In this document: in pieces, positions 35,746 through 51,500 of the stretch | How positions within the stretch are numbered: the first letter of the stretch is position 1 | How the letters are laid out: every line of letters begins with the position of its first letter | Notes under the pieces: model-generated | Database searches by the model: none | Told to the model about the DNA's origin: nothing | What the model saw: the letters and a program-made list of their open reading frames with translations, nothing else | Source: Lumbricus terrestris | Lineage: Eukaryota > Annelida > Clitellata > Crassiclitellata > Lumbricidae | NCBI GenBank assembly: GCA_949752735.1 | Contig: OX457036.1 | Location: 83,922,991-83,986,990, forward strand | Length of the DNA: 64,000 nt | Direction of reading: 5' to 3' | Position numbers and translations under genes: made by a program

Positions 35746-38700
35746 TGTTAAGAAACGAAGCGGATCACTTAGTAAACGATAAGATTTTAATAAGATTAAT
35801 CGCCATGATCCTGAACTGAAACTAGCTGTCATTCTGCCATTACCGGAAAAGGAAAGAACTAAACGCGAGAAAGAAGAACTGACGACTACATAATGTTAGG
35901 ATAATCATAGTCGTTATATAGCGCTAGATCTATAAAGTCCAACACCCCTCCTTAACGACTACTTTACCATAGCATCATAACAAAAAATAAACTGTTCTCT
36001 CAATTTAGCCCAATTTCACTAGTAAACTTCCTAGTTTTAACTGCTTCCAAAGGCTTTGTTAAGAGATCAGCTATCATGTGTTCACTAGAACAATACTTAA
36101 TGTCTAGTTCCTTCTTTCTGTACATTTCCCGTACGAAATGATATTTAGTTCCGATATGCTTTGTTCTGTAACTGTTTCAAAACACCCGGATCTTCATGAC
36201 CATAGTTTTATTCATAAGTTCTTCAAACTTCTTTAACATTGTAGATTTTGTCGATGCTACAATCAGGTCATCCACATGAATTGAGATGTAAATCCATCCA
36301 TCATCGTACTGTTTTGAATATAAACATTGATCATTGTCACTTCTCTTGTATCCATCAGTGACAAGTACTTCATTGAGCTTTTTGTTCCATTCATTTGCTC
36401 CTTGTTTAAGTCCATATAAATTCTTTTTCAATTTACAGACTTCTGTAGTGCCTTTCTGATATCCATCAGGTTGTTTCATATAGACTTCATGAGATAAGTC
36501 ACCATTCAGGTAAGCTGTTTCCACATCATAGTGTTTTACTATCATGCCTTTAGAACCTGCTATAGTCAAGATAGTTCTCAGAGTTGATGGTTTTGCTACT
36601 GGAGCAAATACTTCATCATAGTCTTCTCCAAATTTCTGAGAATATCCTTGTGCTACTAAACGAGCTTTATATCTTGTTATATTTCCCTTTTCATCTTTCT
36701 TGATTTTGTAAACCCATTTGCTACCAATGGCTGTTTTGTTTTCAGGTAATTCTGTTAAGATCCATGTTCCATTCTCATTCAATGATTTCATTTCATCATC
36801 CATTGCTTTCCGCCAGGATTCTTGTTGTTGACAAGATATTGCTTCCTTGTAACTTCTTGGTTCTGGCTCAACTGTTATTTTATTAATGGTTTCAATTAGT
36901 CTTTCGGGCGGTTTCGCCTTGTTGACTCTTTCTGATCTTCTTAAATTTACCTGAGTGTCTGTAGTTTCTGTAATTTCCTTATCAGTTTGTGTAATTTCTT
37001 CCTCGGGTAATTGATGTGTCGGAAAAAGAATAGTTTCATCATCAAAATCTGAATTTGATGACAGTTCTTCAATGTCCAAATCAAAATCACCCTCTGTTGA
37101 CAAATGTAGATCTGTCTCGAGAAAAATTACATCTCTACTGACGTATACTTTGTTAGTATTCACATCTAGTAGTCTGTAACCCTTTGTGCCTCTTTCATAA
37201 CCGACGAAGGTCAATTTCTTGGCTTTATCGTCCAATTTCTGTCTTTTCTCGGCAGGAATTGCTATGTACGCTTTAGATCCAAATCTCTTTATGTAGCTTA
37301 AATTTGGTTTTCTTTTGTTCCATCTTTCATAAGGAGTGCCTTCAATACCTTCAACTGGTAATCTGTTCTGTAAATGGTTTGCTGTCATTATGGTTTCACC
37401 CCAAAATTGTAGCGGTAGGTCTGCATCCTTTAACATGCATCTTGTCATCTCGGTGAGATAACGATTCTTTCTTTCTGCACAACCATTCTGTTGAGGAGTA
37501 TAAGGGTTTGTGAATTCTGCTTGAATTCCTTCACTTTTCATGAAATTCTGTAACCTTTGAGCTGTGTATTCCCCTCCTCTATCTGATCGAATTCTTTTCG
37601 GTGTTTTACCAAACCTTGTCTGAACATGCTTTACGTACTCTTGAATCTTTTCAGGTACTTCAGATTTATTTGCCAATAAATACACTTCTGTATATTTACT
37701 GTAATCATCAATCATCGTCATGAAATATCTTTTCCCACCAGGTGTTGTTGTCTGCATTGGTCCACAAACATCTGTATGTATTAAGTCTAGAATCTCATCT
37801 GACTTGGAATCTGACTTCTTTGGAATTGACTTTCTTGTCATCTTTGTTTGAATGCAACATTCACACACACTTGAGAATTTACACGGCTTGATGATGATTC
37901 CTGATACTTTATTCTGATTCACCATGTTATGTATGGCTTTTGGATCTCTGTGTCCCATTCTGTTATGCCAAACGTGTATGCAACCTGTGCAACTTTGTGC
38001 AACCTGTGCGATATGTGTTTCCTTTACTTTATTCGTTTGGTCAGAGATTCTCAATTCAAACAAATTATTTTTGTCATCTGCAATTGCTATTGCTTCTCCA
38101 TCCTTTATGATAGTGCATTTGTTTTCCTTGAAAACCACTACACAACCTTTATTGACAAGTTTCTTTACTGAAATTAAATTTCCTTTCAATTGTGGGACGT
38201 ACAAGACTCCACACAATTTTGCAACATGTATCTCTCCGTTTTCCTTTATGAAATTTATCATCACATCACCACTTCCAGCTGTTTTAATCTTTCGACCATC
38301 AGCGAGAAAAACTTCACTGTTGTACTGTCTGTTAATGTTCAAGAAGAAATTTCTGTTACTGCACATATGTGTTGTTGCACCGGAATCAACGTGCCAAACA
38401 CTACTTATGTCTTTTTCGTTTGCTTTAAGACATGTATGTGCTACACTTTCTGTTGGTTTTTCTTCATTGAAATTTTCTCTCAACGTTTTAACCGCATGGT
38501 CTGGATTTCTTTTCTTCCACTGGATATATTTTCTGCAATCTCTTTTTAAGTGGTTAGGTTTCCTACAGAAGTAACATGTGCGATGTTCCTTAGGATTTGT
38601 TTCTGGTTCTGTTGCCTTTAAAACTTTTAATTCCTGTCCTTTATGTGTTGAGGAATTACTTGTCCTTCTTGTAAACTCTTCAAGGAGTTTGTTTTTGACT

Positions 38701-39591
38701 AATTCAACAGTCAAATCACCTTCAGGTCTGCTTTCCAATGCCGTAATCAGTGTCCCGTAACTTTCTGGAAGGCTACTGAGGAAGAAAGCAACTGTTAAAT
38801 GCTCTGCCAACGTTTCTCCCAACGCCGTGAGCTGGTCAATTAAATTTTCCATTTCCGCAAGATGGTTTTGCATATCACCATGTTCTGTTAACTTTAATGC
38901 ACACAGTTTTCTCAATAAATTGACTTTACTGGACAGTGTTGCCTTTTGATGATACTTCTTTAATTGTTCCCATAAACCTTTTGCCGTAGTTTCTTTCCTT
39001 ATTAGATGAAGTTGGTTGTCTTCAACTAACAAACCTATCGTGGCTCTTGCTTTTCCATCTTTACTTTGCCACGCTTCCGTAATAGGATCGGGGGTTTCTT
39101 TAGTGACAGTGTCCCACAAATCCTCTTTAATTAGCAGAAGTTCAACTTTAAACTTCCAAATCTGGTAGTTGCTATTATTCAGTTTTGCGATTTTACCTGA
39201 GCCTTTATCCGTCATCTTTATTCTTTCGGTGAAAAGAAATAAACAACTGTTTCTCGCATTTCTGTCGCGATGTAAGAAAACAGTCACGCTATACTGCGCA
39301 GTTGACCGGATTATCCTTATTTGTCTTATTAAAGTTCTATTTCATAAACTTTTGTGATCATTACGTGCTCTAGGCTTGCTGGGCCCATAACCTGTTAAGA
39401 AACGAAGCGGATCACTTAGTAAACGATAAGATTTTAATAAGATTAATCGCCATGATCCTGAACTGAAACTAGCTGTCATTCTGCCGTTACCGGAAAAGGA
39501 AAGAACTAAACGCGAGAAAGAAGAACTGACGACTACATAATGTTAGGATAATCATAGTCGTTATATAGCGCTAGATCTATAAAGTCCAACA
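35746..39591 (-). mobile_element. Ty1/copia LTR retrotransposon
   Basis: Two 199-bp LTRs (35746-35944 and 39393-39591) differ at one visible position and both run TGTTAAG...CCAACA on the plus strand. A 5-bp target duplication AAAAT sits at 35741-35745 and 39592-39596. On the minus strand the order is LTR, primer-binding site, one gag-pol frame, polypurine tract (AAGGAGGGG) and LTR. Near-identical LTRs mean a recent insertion, although the pol frame is shortened. Confidence 0.96.
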
Positions 39592-42500
39592 AAAATTAGG
39601 CCTAGTTGCTAACTTTACTGCACGCCCACCAAAGTCATTAGGCCTAATAACAGAAAGTGTAGCAGCGGTGTTCTTGGAATGTCATTGCCGCTAACCTTCT
39701 CATCTAATGCACATTTTGGGATCATAAGAGATAAAATCTTGACCGACTTTGGAAGTAGCATATAGATGCATCGATTGCTGTGTCACGAACTCGGATAAAC
39801 TTTTCTCCTGAAATGTCCTGAAGGTTTTTGGATCAGCAATCTTTAAATCAGTTTTCATCTGTGGCTTACGTAATGCGGAAACTGTTTCTTCTCGTCAGCT
39901 AAGACCATGTCAGAAAAAGTGACAGTCCTGCCAATACTTCGCTGATTATATATCAGAGAAGCCTTTTCATTTTGTGAACGGCTACATCTGAAGTTTGGGT
40001 CTCAATGCTATGAAATTGTTCCATGTTGTACAGCATTCATATAATTATTGTAAAGAGCATCATAGGTGATGGGTGCAGTGAACCATGTCTCAACATACAG
40101 AGCGAAATTCATCGGAAAAGATGTATCTTCAAGCACTATTAAATGCCCTTTGATATGCACCATTTAGACTTAATTGGATGCTGTCAACATCACCAATATG
40201 GACTACCTCACATAAAGCTGAACTACAGCTTGGTGGTTCTGCTCTAGCCATACTTTCTCACTGTAACCCAGAGAACAACCTTTTGTATCCTTACAAAGAG
40301 AAACAAATTTGTTACGGTCAGTGAGAGGAAACTGAGTCTGAACCTGCCGAAACCGCAATTCGAAGCCCATTGGAGACAAAGAGGAAATCAAAAACTGCAT
40401 GCTGCAATTAATTCAGACCTGTGATGTCTGCAAACAAGAATCATAGGCGTTTGTCACAGACCTTTTGAACAACGCCTATTATGCCACTGTGAACTTCTGT
40501 GTTACGACTGATTGTGTCAACCAAGCCAACCATTCTGATACCCTTTCCTCATCTCTTAGTATTTCAGCAATTTTATTCCACATTAGGAAACCAGTTTCAG
40601 AGCCAGACAGTTTGGAATGGTTAGACGCTTTTTTCAATTCCTAAGCCAGGCACAACAACCACCATGCGATCAGCATTAGCACTCTCATCACCTAGCAGCA
40701 GCTTACCTTCGAAATGAATAAGGGTTGTCTCAGGGCAGAATTCATCTATAATGCCTTGCTCATTGGAGGAGCTGGTCTTGGAACCTCATACAGAAGTTGT
40801 GCACAGAATAGGATCGTTGACATTGATAGGCCTACCCACTGCCTTTTGGTCAGGGCAACTTGTGCCTTTCCTGATGCGCGATGTTTTCTGTTCAAGTTAC
40901 CCAATAAATAGCGTCATCAATCAGCATTGAATATAAATTATAGATAATGCCTAGGCCTACTAGAACAAAAAATAAATAATATAAGCAAATAAAGTAAGAT
41001 AAGTATTTATGGATAACAGTATCATGGATTGGAAAAGCTGAGAAATATCAGATAACTATTTTCTAAAGAATAACAGAAATTTTCACAAATATCGCTTTTC
41101 TTCACACTATTTGAAGAAGTTACACCCTGTTGAGAGGTCATTTGCCATTGAGCTACGGATGTAGAATTTTGGTAGTTTAATTGTGTGCATAAATGTCCCA
41201 CTTTAATACCCTATGCATGTGATTCATGCAAAATTATTTTTTTCTGAACACTCTAATCTTCTACCGTAATAATAATGTGAGAACTATACTGTGGTGTTGA
41301 GATTCGTGAGTTGCGGGATATGTTGCCCATGGTAACTCCTCTTCATGTTCAGGAACTCCTAGCATAGTGCCACTACCATCTACAGTGCATGGATGGGAAC
41401 ACGTCGGTGTGTCTGCATGACTGCGTGAGCATAGCCAGAGGTCACTCTTCTACATGTAGTTATCCAGAACTAGTAGTTCTGAACTACTTTGGCCTATTCA
41501 TAGAATGACGGTTTCGTTGTATACTCACTCACATCGATTTGAGGAATTAGAAGGTGCTATGGTGTCTTCTGTCTAACTACATTCACTCATATAATTTAGC
41601 GTTAGTTTACGTCGCCACAAAGAAGCAAGCAACGCAGCTTTTACTTTAGGATTGCTAACTGAAAATATTGCTCTTAATTTTAAAAGAACGGAAAATTGCT
41701 AGAAAAATTAAGAATTACAGTAGGGCTTACATTAATTAAAGGATTCAAGAGGATAAAATCATAAAGAACTACAGCGAAGAAATTATTTTGATCCAAGTTT
41801 TAACATACCTGAATAGCTAACGTAAGTGTTTCGTGTGCTTTTTGTAGGCAGGCCTATAGGCCTACATCTAGGTTCCTCTTGTATTGATAGCCAGACTAAA
41901 CCCCTCATAGATGCAGTTCATCTGGGTTGGAGGTTGAGGGTAGATAGGCCTATATCTAGGAGTCGATATGCCAAATCTAAATCTACAGCGTCGCTTTCCT
42001 GGCGTTAGACCTACTTTAGCTATCACTGGATTTGGGGATGACCCTGCAACCTCGCAATTTACCATTTTCAGAACACGTGAGGAATTTATGTCGCACGTTC
42101 TTCTATCATCTTCGCCATATGGTGTGTCGCTCGCTTAGAACTGAAGCCGCAGCAACCCTGATGCATGCATGTATATACACAAGAGTCTATTTTGGCAGTG
42201 AGTGCATTCTATGCGGGCTTAACCCTATCGCTAACTATAATCAGTTACAATCTGCCCTTGATAACGTGACTGACCTCATTGGCGGCATACCAAAGTTCAG
42301 GCATATTATTATCAAGAATATTATTGTACGAGAGGGGCCGTCCATAAAGTACGTCACGCTATTTTTGACCATTTTTGACCCCCCCTGTCACAAATTGTCA
42401 CAAATCTCGGAACCCACCCCCCTAAAGTACGTCACACTTTCGAACAAAAAATTTAAAAACAACCATTTGCCTAACCCTCTAAACCATAGGATACTATCCC

Positions 42501-45500
42501 TAATCCCTCTGATATATTGACGTGTGTCCCTAAACGCTTTGATAGTGACAGGAAATCAACTTTTATCCCGCCAGGCCGGGTTTTAGACACGCCTGGCCGG
42601 GCCGGGTCGGATTTTAGGTACTAAGAACAAAAAAAATATAAAAGAATTCAAAAAATAAATGTGTGACGTCACACATGGCCTGACCCCCTCCCCCCTGTCA
42701 CAAACTGTCACACTTTCTTACACCCCCTCCCCCCTGGAGCGTGACGTACTTTATGGACGGCCCCAGAGGAACTGCACTGTCTGCCCATGCAAACACATTG
42801 AGTTCAAGATTCTAATGTTCACGAGTAATTGCATGACAAGTCGAGCCCCGATTTGTCTCATGGAGCTATGTGTGTGTAGCTGCTATTCGTTCCGGTCGTA
42901 GATTCCTTCGATCTGTCACGAAATGTGACCTAGGCTACCTAGCTGCCTCTTTGGCTTGAACTTCCACAGTGCTGCATGAAAGTTTCGCTGTGCTCGGCCC
43001 AACAATAGGCTACTTATATGGAGCCACATTTATAAAAGAAACAAAAAATTCAGAGTCGCTCCCTGCGCCAGCATACATGATGTTTGATATTAAGAACGGA
43101 AGTTCGTCGGAAAGAAAGACAATGCCCATAAACTATGAGAATCGCTTGTTGTTAGTCCCACCATACACATGGAAACCATCCACAGATAGTATCATGTTCA
43201 GAGTTTATGGACCAGGTGCTGCTGGTATGATGCGTTGGCGATCGGTAGTTTCCACGGCACACTACTTCGTCACCAGTCATAGATTCCTCACTGGTCTGAA
43301 GATGACGCACATCCGGTTATCCATCGAGTCATTGAACTCATATTAAAAGTATCGTCCCATTGCAGTAACTGACTATACTGTTGTCGTAGAAACAACCCAC
43401 GTACTGATCCTTTGTTGTAGTCTGTTCGGTGGTTGGCAGATCGCACCGCTACCAGTAGTAGCTATAACAGTCCAAGTCACTTACTTCGTCATGAAGTAAA
43501 TTACCTCGCTGCATGTACAATTGTACATGTAGGCTTGTTGTTGTTTAACGACTCTGTGTCATATCCAAGATGATTAGTGTCGCCCTCCTCCTTTACCCAG
43601 GCTTGGGGCTGGCATTGTCAAAGTACAAACAGTGGCGTAGTTTCTACAGGTATAGGCCTACACACCTTCTTTTATGCGACACTTGAATATATAAAAGCCC
43701 CTTCCCCTCTTGCATTCGATTATGTAAGCAAAACTAAACGCGGCAGTCGACGTGCCCAGAGCATGCGCATTACGCATGACTTATTCTTTCACTTCCTGTT
43801 ATAGCCTACTTCTGTCACCATTCCAATTTTAGACACCATCCACCTAATCAGTGTATTGGCTGGTGATTTTAAACTGATTGTGACTCTACATGCGAATGTA
43901 TTTGGTTTTGACTCTAAGCCAGGGATTAGGTTGGTTACCGACACTTAGCCTTTTGAATGCTGAAGAAGTATGGAGACTACGATAGTACGACTACGACTGC
44001 CTACTGCATGCCTACAGTTAAGGGCGTTTACTATCTGAACAATTGACTCTATAACGCACAATGCAGTTGTTCAGGCCTATAACCTACCCAGTACCCACAG
44101 CTACCCTGACACTAACAGTGATCTGACGTGGTTATGTCTTCCTCTACATGAATTCTTATGTCCCTCGTAGGACAGCAATCTAACACGACGAGGTATAATA
44201 GACCTAAGTAGGCCTATAGCTGCTAAGACTGCGCCTCGCTGCGCTTGAAAGTTGCTTGGTTTTACCCAAGTCAGTGTTGACATTGCAAACGGGTTGTATG
44301 CCTAGTGGGTCAAAGCCAGGTAGGCTCATACAGTGTGTACAGAAAAACTGCTCTCAATTATGAAGAGATTAGACTTACCAAATTTTTAGACGCAGGAAAC
44401 TGTACGCATTGTTATTGTCTGCACAATTTGAAATGAAGTTTATATTGTAAACTATTTTTGAACAATTTGGAGTTATGGTCTGGTATCATGTCATTGTTTT
44501 AGCAAGAAATATTAAACCAGCATAAGACAACAATTTCTGTCACATAATAAAGCGTATGGAGCGTAAGCCTAGGCCTATGCGCCTTCTGATTAGGCAGTTA
44601 GAACACAAATTTGCATAGGGCCTAATGAGAAGTTACTATCTAGTATCTAGTATTCATGAACACATCGGTCATTAGATAAAACTTCAGAAATGAGAATTAA
44701 GGCCTACTCTATTGTACAATTTTAAAAGTGAAATACACCTTTAACACAAAAAACATACCATTTTATGCCTGCTCACCGTATGTGAATTAAAATTTCCTTA
44801 CAAAATTATGAGCCTAAGGACGTTAGTGCAGGACCTTGCAGGCCTATGAGTAATATGTAACCAACTGAGGTAGTCACCGTGATGGGAGGGTAATTTTTTG
44901 TTTTAGAATCTTATAGGCTCATTAGGCTAACTTTGTAAAGAGTACCGTAGCCTTTAGCCTATGGCCTAATGTGCACTCTATTTAAAAAAAATTGTACTTA
45001 AAACTTTTGCTTATGCAAGAACTTGATATCAAGAGATGAATCTAAGTAATATCCTCAATTACATTCAGCTAACCATGTATGATTCTGCATGCTTTAAAAT
45101 TCTTCTCCCATTGACTGTCTGCTTGCATTTTGTCTGCGTTGTAACGGGTTGCAGTTTTTCATCCTGATTGATAATAAACAAAGATATAATTATAGTAATG
45201 ATTGTAGTAGTAGCAGTAGTAGTAGTAGTAATAATAATAATATTATTAATAAATAACTTTTATTACTTTAAATTCTTGTGATGCGCCACTTATTTGTCAG
45301 AATGATTACGTTAAAACTGTTATAGCTATAGGCTACTAAGAGACGTAAAATAGCTGAATCCTTGAAAATGTGGACGCAGCATAAGCCCAATCAGATAAAA
45401 AAAAATTAAAGAAAACAATAGCACAAAGTAAAATTAATAAATAAAACAATTTTCAATAGTTTCAGGAGTAATTCGTAGGATTTGCTTTTTTGAGCCCACT

Positions 45501-48500
45501 GTACGCCTATATGATAGTCATTATTCGGCCCAATGATTTTCTTTAGACTGTAGGTCTATATTTCGGAACTTCGGAAGCCATCGGGTCATGCCTCATGAAT
45601 AGAAATGCGCTCATTGAATTGGCTGCGCCTAGGCCTGATCATCAGGCTTACATTCTTGAATAGTATTTTTGTAAGGCACTGTGAATCATGCCTACCAGAG
45701 ACACGGAAGTAAGGCTGAAAATTATCTCCTGTTGTCGGTAACCTAACTGGCATTCGCAAGTGGCCAGAAAACTGATTTCCTCAGCGTTATGGTGCAGATC
45801 TAAATCTCGTGAATTAGCAGTATTAAAAATGAACGTGCAGGAACATACGAAAATGTTTTTTAGACGCTACCAGCGATATTTGTTAATAAAGTTAACTTTA
45901 GTCTACGTCCTGTCGAATATTGTGATAACTGAAGGTAGGTTTATTGCTTCTGATTCTCATAACATTTTCATTGCGTAGCCTATGCAAACAATATTTCGTG
46001 CTCTTGTCCGACATTGTGAATAGCGAAAGTGAAGATTTTAGTAATAATGATCTGCTCGTGCAGCAGCGTCCTTATGATTGCACGACAGATGTGTGAAATT
46101 ACGAAATTATTTGTGTTACTTTTAGCTGAATTATAAATATAGTAGCATTGGTAGTAATTATTAGATACCGGGTATAAAAAATTGAAAGGCATACTATTTG
46201 CATAATTATTCAAGCACTGATTATCTATCTTTGACGTATAGCCTAATTATGCCACAATATTGGCTACTAACAGAAGTCAATGATAATACAATTTATTATT
46301 TTAATATATCGCGGCAGGTTGATGCAGTGGAGGTAGGGGACATTGAACACAGCGGGCAATTGAGGACAGCAGAAGGAGAAACAGGTCGTGATCGATGTTG
46401 CTGCAAGTGGTAGAGATGTAGAGGAGACAATGACAGAGACAGAAACCTGTGGATGATTTACTGCAGAGACAACCTTATTGAACATAGAGACAAGCTGAGT
46501 TTCTGTGCAGTGGGCTTAAGTGAAACCAGATTGAAGGGATAGTAGAGTGAGCTGCAAGTGATGTAGGCCTAGTAGTGCAGATGATAAATGACAAGCTTAA
46601 GGGTTCGACTAGTTTAGAAAAACGAAAGATTGGCGATGAGACGATATAGCCTACAAAGATTTCCGCGTCGCGATTAGCCTTTTTGATCAAAGGACTGACA
46701 AGTCTGACATGATAGTAGACTAGGTCTAGCCTACTTAAAATAGGTTCCTGCCCATAGGGGCAAAAGGAAGAGCTTCCTCATTGGAAAATTGACACCTATT
46801 TTAATTACTACTTATATTATTTATTGCCACTAAAGCACTTATGATACCAATGATACAAAGCTGAGAAATTTACATTTAGAAAACTCTAAGAAAAATACCG
46901 ACATCCTTCATTTCCTGCATATTAATTTGCAAGCTCTTACTAGAAAATTTAACCGTGGCCATTTTGTTTCCTCCCCTCTGTGTAAAATATCTGCGGACAC
47001 CCAATCCTACGTATTGCATTATAACTGTGGGAAAGTGATCAGTTTAATGAGAGTTTTATTTGGGTTTTTCACAGAGAACAGAGACCGCAGGCCGCGGACT
47101 CATCTGAAGTTCGCCCACACAAACATACCGCACACTGCACCGCATTTCTTACTCAGTCTTCGTTCTGAATTCTGCTTGTGTTCCGTTCTCTCCCCCCACC
47201 TTTCCCCATTCATCATAGTCCAATCACCACACTAAGGTTCCACAGTCATCCCTTCAGGATCCTCTACATGTGATTCACACCTCGAGCTTTCCCCTCAAAA
47301 GTAACGCAATGAAATTGCTAAGAAAACATAGAGCGACCTGTAAGCAACAATGTAAAATGCCAGCACATTAACAATACGTAAAACTAGGAATTTAATTGCT
47401 TTTTATATCGAGGGTATTACCTTCAGAACAAATGCCTCACAATCACACGCACGCACTTGCACACACGTACACATAGGCCTACTACACATAGGCTACACAC
47501 AAAGCACACACAAACGGGCTAGCAAACCGATAAGCCATATCATCCACTTTCTCGTAGTGTCATCAGGGTGTGTCAATAACTGAGCCTACTTACATATAGA
47601 TCCAGGACTGATGTAAAATCGGCTGATGTGATCCCTCACGTCAGGTTAGGATTTAGATTAGTGAGGAGGACGATCGGTGAGTTGTTTGATGGGTTCCTAT
47701 GGAAGAGCGGGCAGAAGTTTATAAAAACGCTTTTAATAGATTTGATATTATTTGCATGGCGTATTGTAGGCCTTCCTTAATCCCATGATCTTATATCGAG
47801 GGTTAACGCATGCAGACCTGAATGATACTGTCTTGGAAGGCAAAATACTGCCACTTCGCAGCATTCATATTGGATTGTTTGAGTTCCGGTGTCACGAAAT
47901 AGAGTATCCCCCGTATTAACTGTATCCCCCCAAAATTAAAAAAGTCGAAAAAACCGCTTCCGCGTGTAGTTTTTTTGGCAAATTAATTTTCATCTGCTTT
48001 GTTTTGAGCAATGACACAAACAGGTATGTTTATTCCGACTAGATAATTTGTTTTGCCCTGTTTTTAGAGCACTTAAAACATTAAAAACACTTAAAAACAC
48101 TCAGAGTCACTAAATAAATTCGAGTTGCCTTTATCTGAGCATTGCCTAGGACACTTAAAACAATTAAAGTCACTTTAAATTTTGATTACAGCATAAATAT
48201 TTTTATTATGCGCATTTTTCAAAAAGGGGATAGAATGGTTTATCCCCCCGGATAGTAGGGTGATTTCAGATAAAGTGAACCATCAGGTTGAGTGAACCAA
48301 TTCTGCTAGAAATTGTCTGTGCACCAAACTATTAACGTCAAATTCCCGCGGAGGCTATTTTTAGATTGTACTGCCTCTTGGCTATCAAGTCAGCTGGTTA
48401 TTTGAAACATAAATAGCAATTTCATGTCGTGGTCGACAGAGAAATGTCGGGTGCCGACGAAACTTCCCAAAATTGAAGTGTACAACTTTGTAAAGGGGGT

Positions 48501-51500
48501 ATAGCAAAAGTCGGTTTAACGGCTAAATACATTGACCTATGCAGGGAATTTTTCTCAGTATGAATTTGGGCATGGGATTGAATAAAAAAAAGCAGTTAAA
48601 TGTCTGATTGAACGATTCCGCAAGCCGTTTGTGCGAGTTTAATCATGCGGTCCACTTTGCTTGCACGCATTGGTAAAGTGAACCACAAAAGTCCAACTAA
48701 AGTGAACCAGCGGTTCACTTTATCTAATAGCCTGTTTAATGAATACAGATAGGCCTAAATTAGATATAACTTATGACAGCAATAGAAAATAAGCCCACAT
48801 TGTAAGCAAATTAATGCTAGTAGGGCCTAATAATTTTTTTGAAATTTAATGAAAATTGGTTTTTGAAGTTTAAGCTATGCATTTATTTGCACCACAATGG
48901 GAAAACTCCACCATCACGGAACAAGACATAGGAAAAGAAGGAGAATGAAAGACCAGCAAAATTTGACTCTTTCTGTGAGTTGCTGGCAACCGAGAAATAC
49001 AGAAAAATTAATAGGCCTACGTGGGACCCAGGTTGTATGGAAAGGACATTGAAATTTTGAAGGACTTCATGCTTTTGCAAAACAGACCTAAAAGTTTCAT
49101 CAGTTAGGCGGGGCAGCTAACTATGTTGAGACTTGGCCAGTGTCTGATTCAGTTTCACCAAGCAACATTGAAACATTGTATGCCTATTACTTAAATATGG
49201 CATCCAGTTGTGAGACTATAAAAAGTGTCTGAGTCAAGTTTAAATAGTGGTGTTGAGATTCATGCAAAACTGCCTAATCCAACTCTATGAAGCAACTTTG
49301 ACAATGCCTTAGTTCTTGGTCTCGTTCATGTATCATCATTGAGACTAGATCAACTATTATATGGGTCACCCTGGTAATGCTGATTTTGCTCAGGAGCTGG
49401 CCACATCTAGCATTCATTTGACCAATGACTTGACCAGTGACTTATTCATGGCTATGCAGAATGCAACTTTCAAGTCAGGGCTATTCTTTGCAGATCTGAT
49501 TTTGGTGCCACACAGAGAGTGACAATAGGCAAAAAGCATAATACAGCAAACCTCCAAAGTTTGAGATGACCAGTGCAGCCACAATGGAATTTGAGGATTC
49601 AAGATCATCGAAGAATGCAGTCAAGCATATAACAAGTATGCTATTCAGTGATGGTTAAGGGTTGATTCTCTACAATTTATGATAGGCGTACTATGAGTTA
49701 ATGTTAGTCATGTTAGCTACTGTTATGTTAGTTTTGTGAGTAAAAGTTTCTATCTTAGTTCCTACATGTATGTTCAGCAAAAATATATTATGCAATCTAC
49801 ATTACGAATCATACGATGCAAGAACTTTTGACTCGCAGAACTAACATAAGGCCTCTCACGGTATCATAAATTGTAGAGAATCTACTCTTAACCATCTTTG
49901 AATACTGTAAAGATCTGTAAAGGGTGCTGATTTGAAAGTTGCATAGCTATGGCTAAGTCACTGGTCTAAGTCATTGGTCAATGAATACTAGATATGGCCA
50001 TCTCTTGAGCAATCTCAGCATTACCAGGGTGATCCATAATTGATCTAGTCTCAAAGCATGTGCATGATCTCATGATCAACTTCTAAGTTCAATTTGGGTT
50101 GTCACTTATTAAAATTGGTGCAAATGTTCACATTCTGCTGTGATTTATATAGACTATTTGGGCTTTTTGCATTTGGTTCACCCCTTAGACATTGTAGTTT
50201 TATACAGGTAAGATCTGGTTCACTTTATCAAAAAAACTGATTCACTATATCTTAACATTCAGGTAAAGAGAACCACTGGACATTAAAACTTTGAGTTGGT
50301 ATATGACCCACTCAACCTCAACACCGGTTCAGTTTAACTACATAGTCTTTTAGAGCAATCTCTGCTCTTTCAAATGATGTTTTTACATTTTTGGTACGAC
50401 GCTTCTGAAGGCAGCAAAGTGGTTAAACGTGAAAATTGGTTCACTTTATCTGAAATCACCCTATAGACCGGTTAATTCCATCCGGGGGGATAGATTAATT
50501 CATCCCCCCGGATAGCTTTCAGTGGGGATACTCCGTTTCATGACACCGGCGTGTGGTTACCGCCCTGTTGACTGTTGCGGTGTTGGTTTACAATCGGTTT
50601 TCTATTCAGGTGTTAAGCTCCCCAGTCTTTCTCTTGCGCTTTAAAACGTCTTGTGTCTTAAGTTGTAGTTCGTTAGTGCTTGTAAAATCGTAGGGTAACG
50701 TTGACTTGGGTTGGGCGCCTTTGTCAGTGGTCGCGTTGTATCTGTTCGATTACCGGTACATTATTTGCAATTGCAGTCAGTGTGATACCAATGATACAAA
50801 GCTGAGAAATTTACATTTAGAAAGCTCTAAGAAAAATACCGACATCCTTCATTTCCTTCATTTTAATTTGCAAGCTCTTACTAGCATTTCGAAATTCTGC
50901 TTAATCTTACAAAAACAATCTATGACTCAAAGAACCAGAGAAAGCAATTATTCTACGCAGTTGATGCAGCATTGTGCAAATTTCAGTTTTCTAGAACGCG
51001 TGCATAATTATAGCGATTGCTTGTTTGCATGGCATTTAGCCGATTCTGCGAGTTTAAAATTGAAAGATACAAACCGTAAAGCATTGTCTGTAGGCTACAT
51101 TTGACACTGAGATAGCGTGGCTGCTAATGTAGTGTGTGTGTGTGTGTGTGTGTGTGCGTGTGTGTGTTTGAAACTAAGACTTCATGCCTCCTAATAATTT
51201 ATAAATAATTATCCAACCATCTGGATATTTGGTTTGCACCTGAAATCGCGCCTGTTCCACATTTCGTTTATAATGCTACCCTCAATTTAAACCGCCAGTA
51301 AGCCTAAGCGAATTGAGTCTCACCGTTATTATATCCATTCATTCGCTTTAAGTGTGTGGTCTGTTGATTTAGGTTCAACAAGGGACCAGTACGTGGGATG
51401 TTTCTACGACAACAGTAGTCGGTTGCTGCTATGGGAAGATACTTTTAATATCAGTTCAATGACCATTGAACTTTGCATCGAACGCTGTCGAACTGGCGGA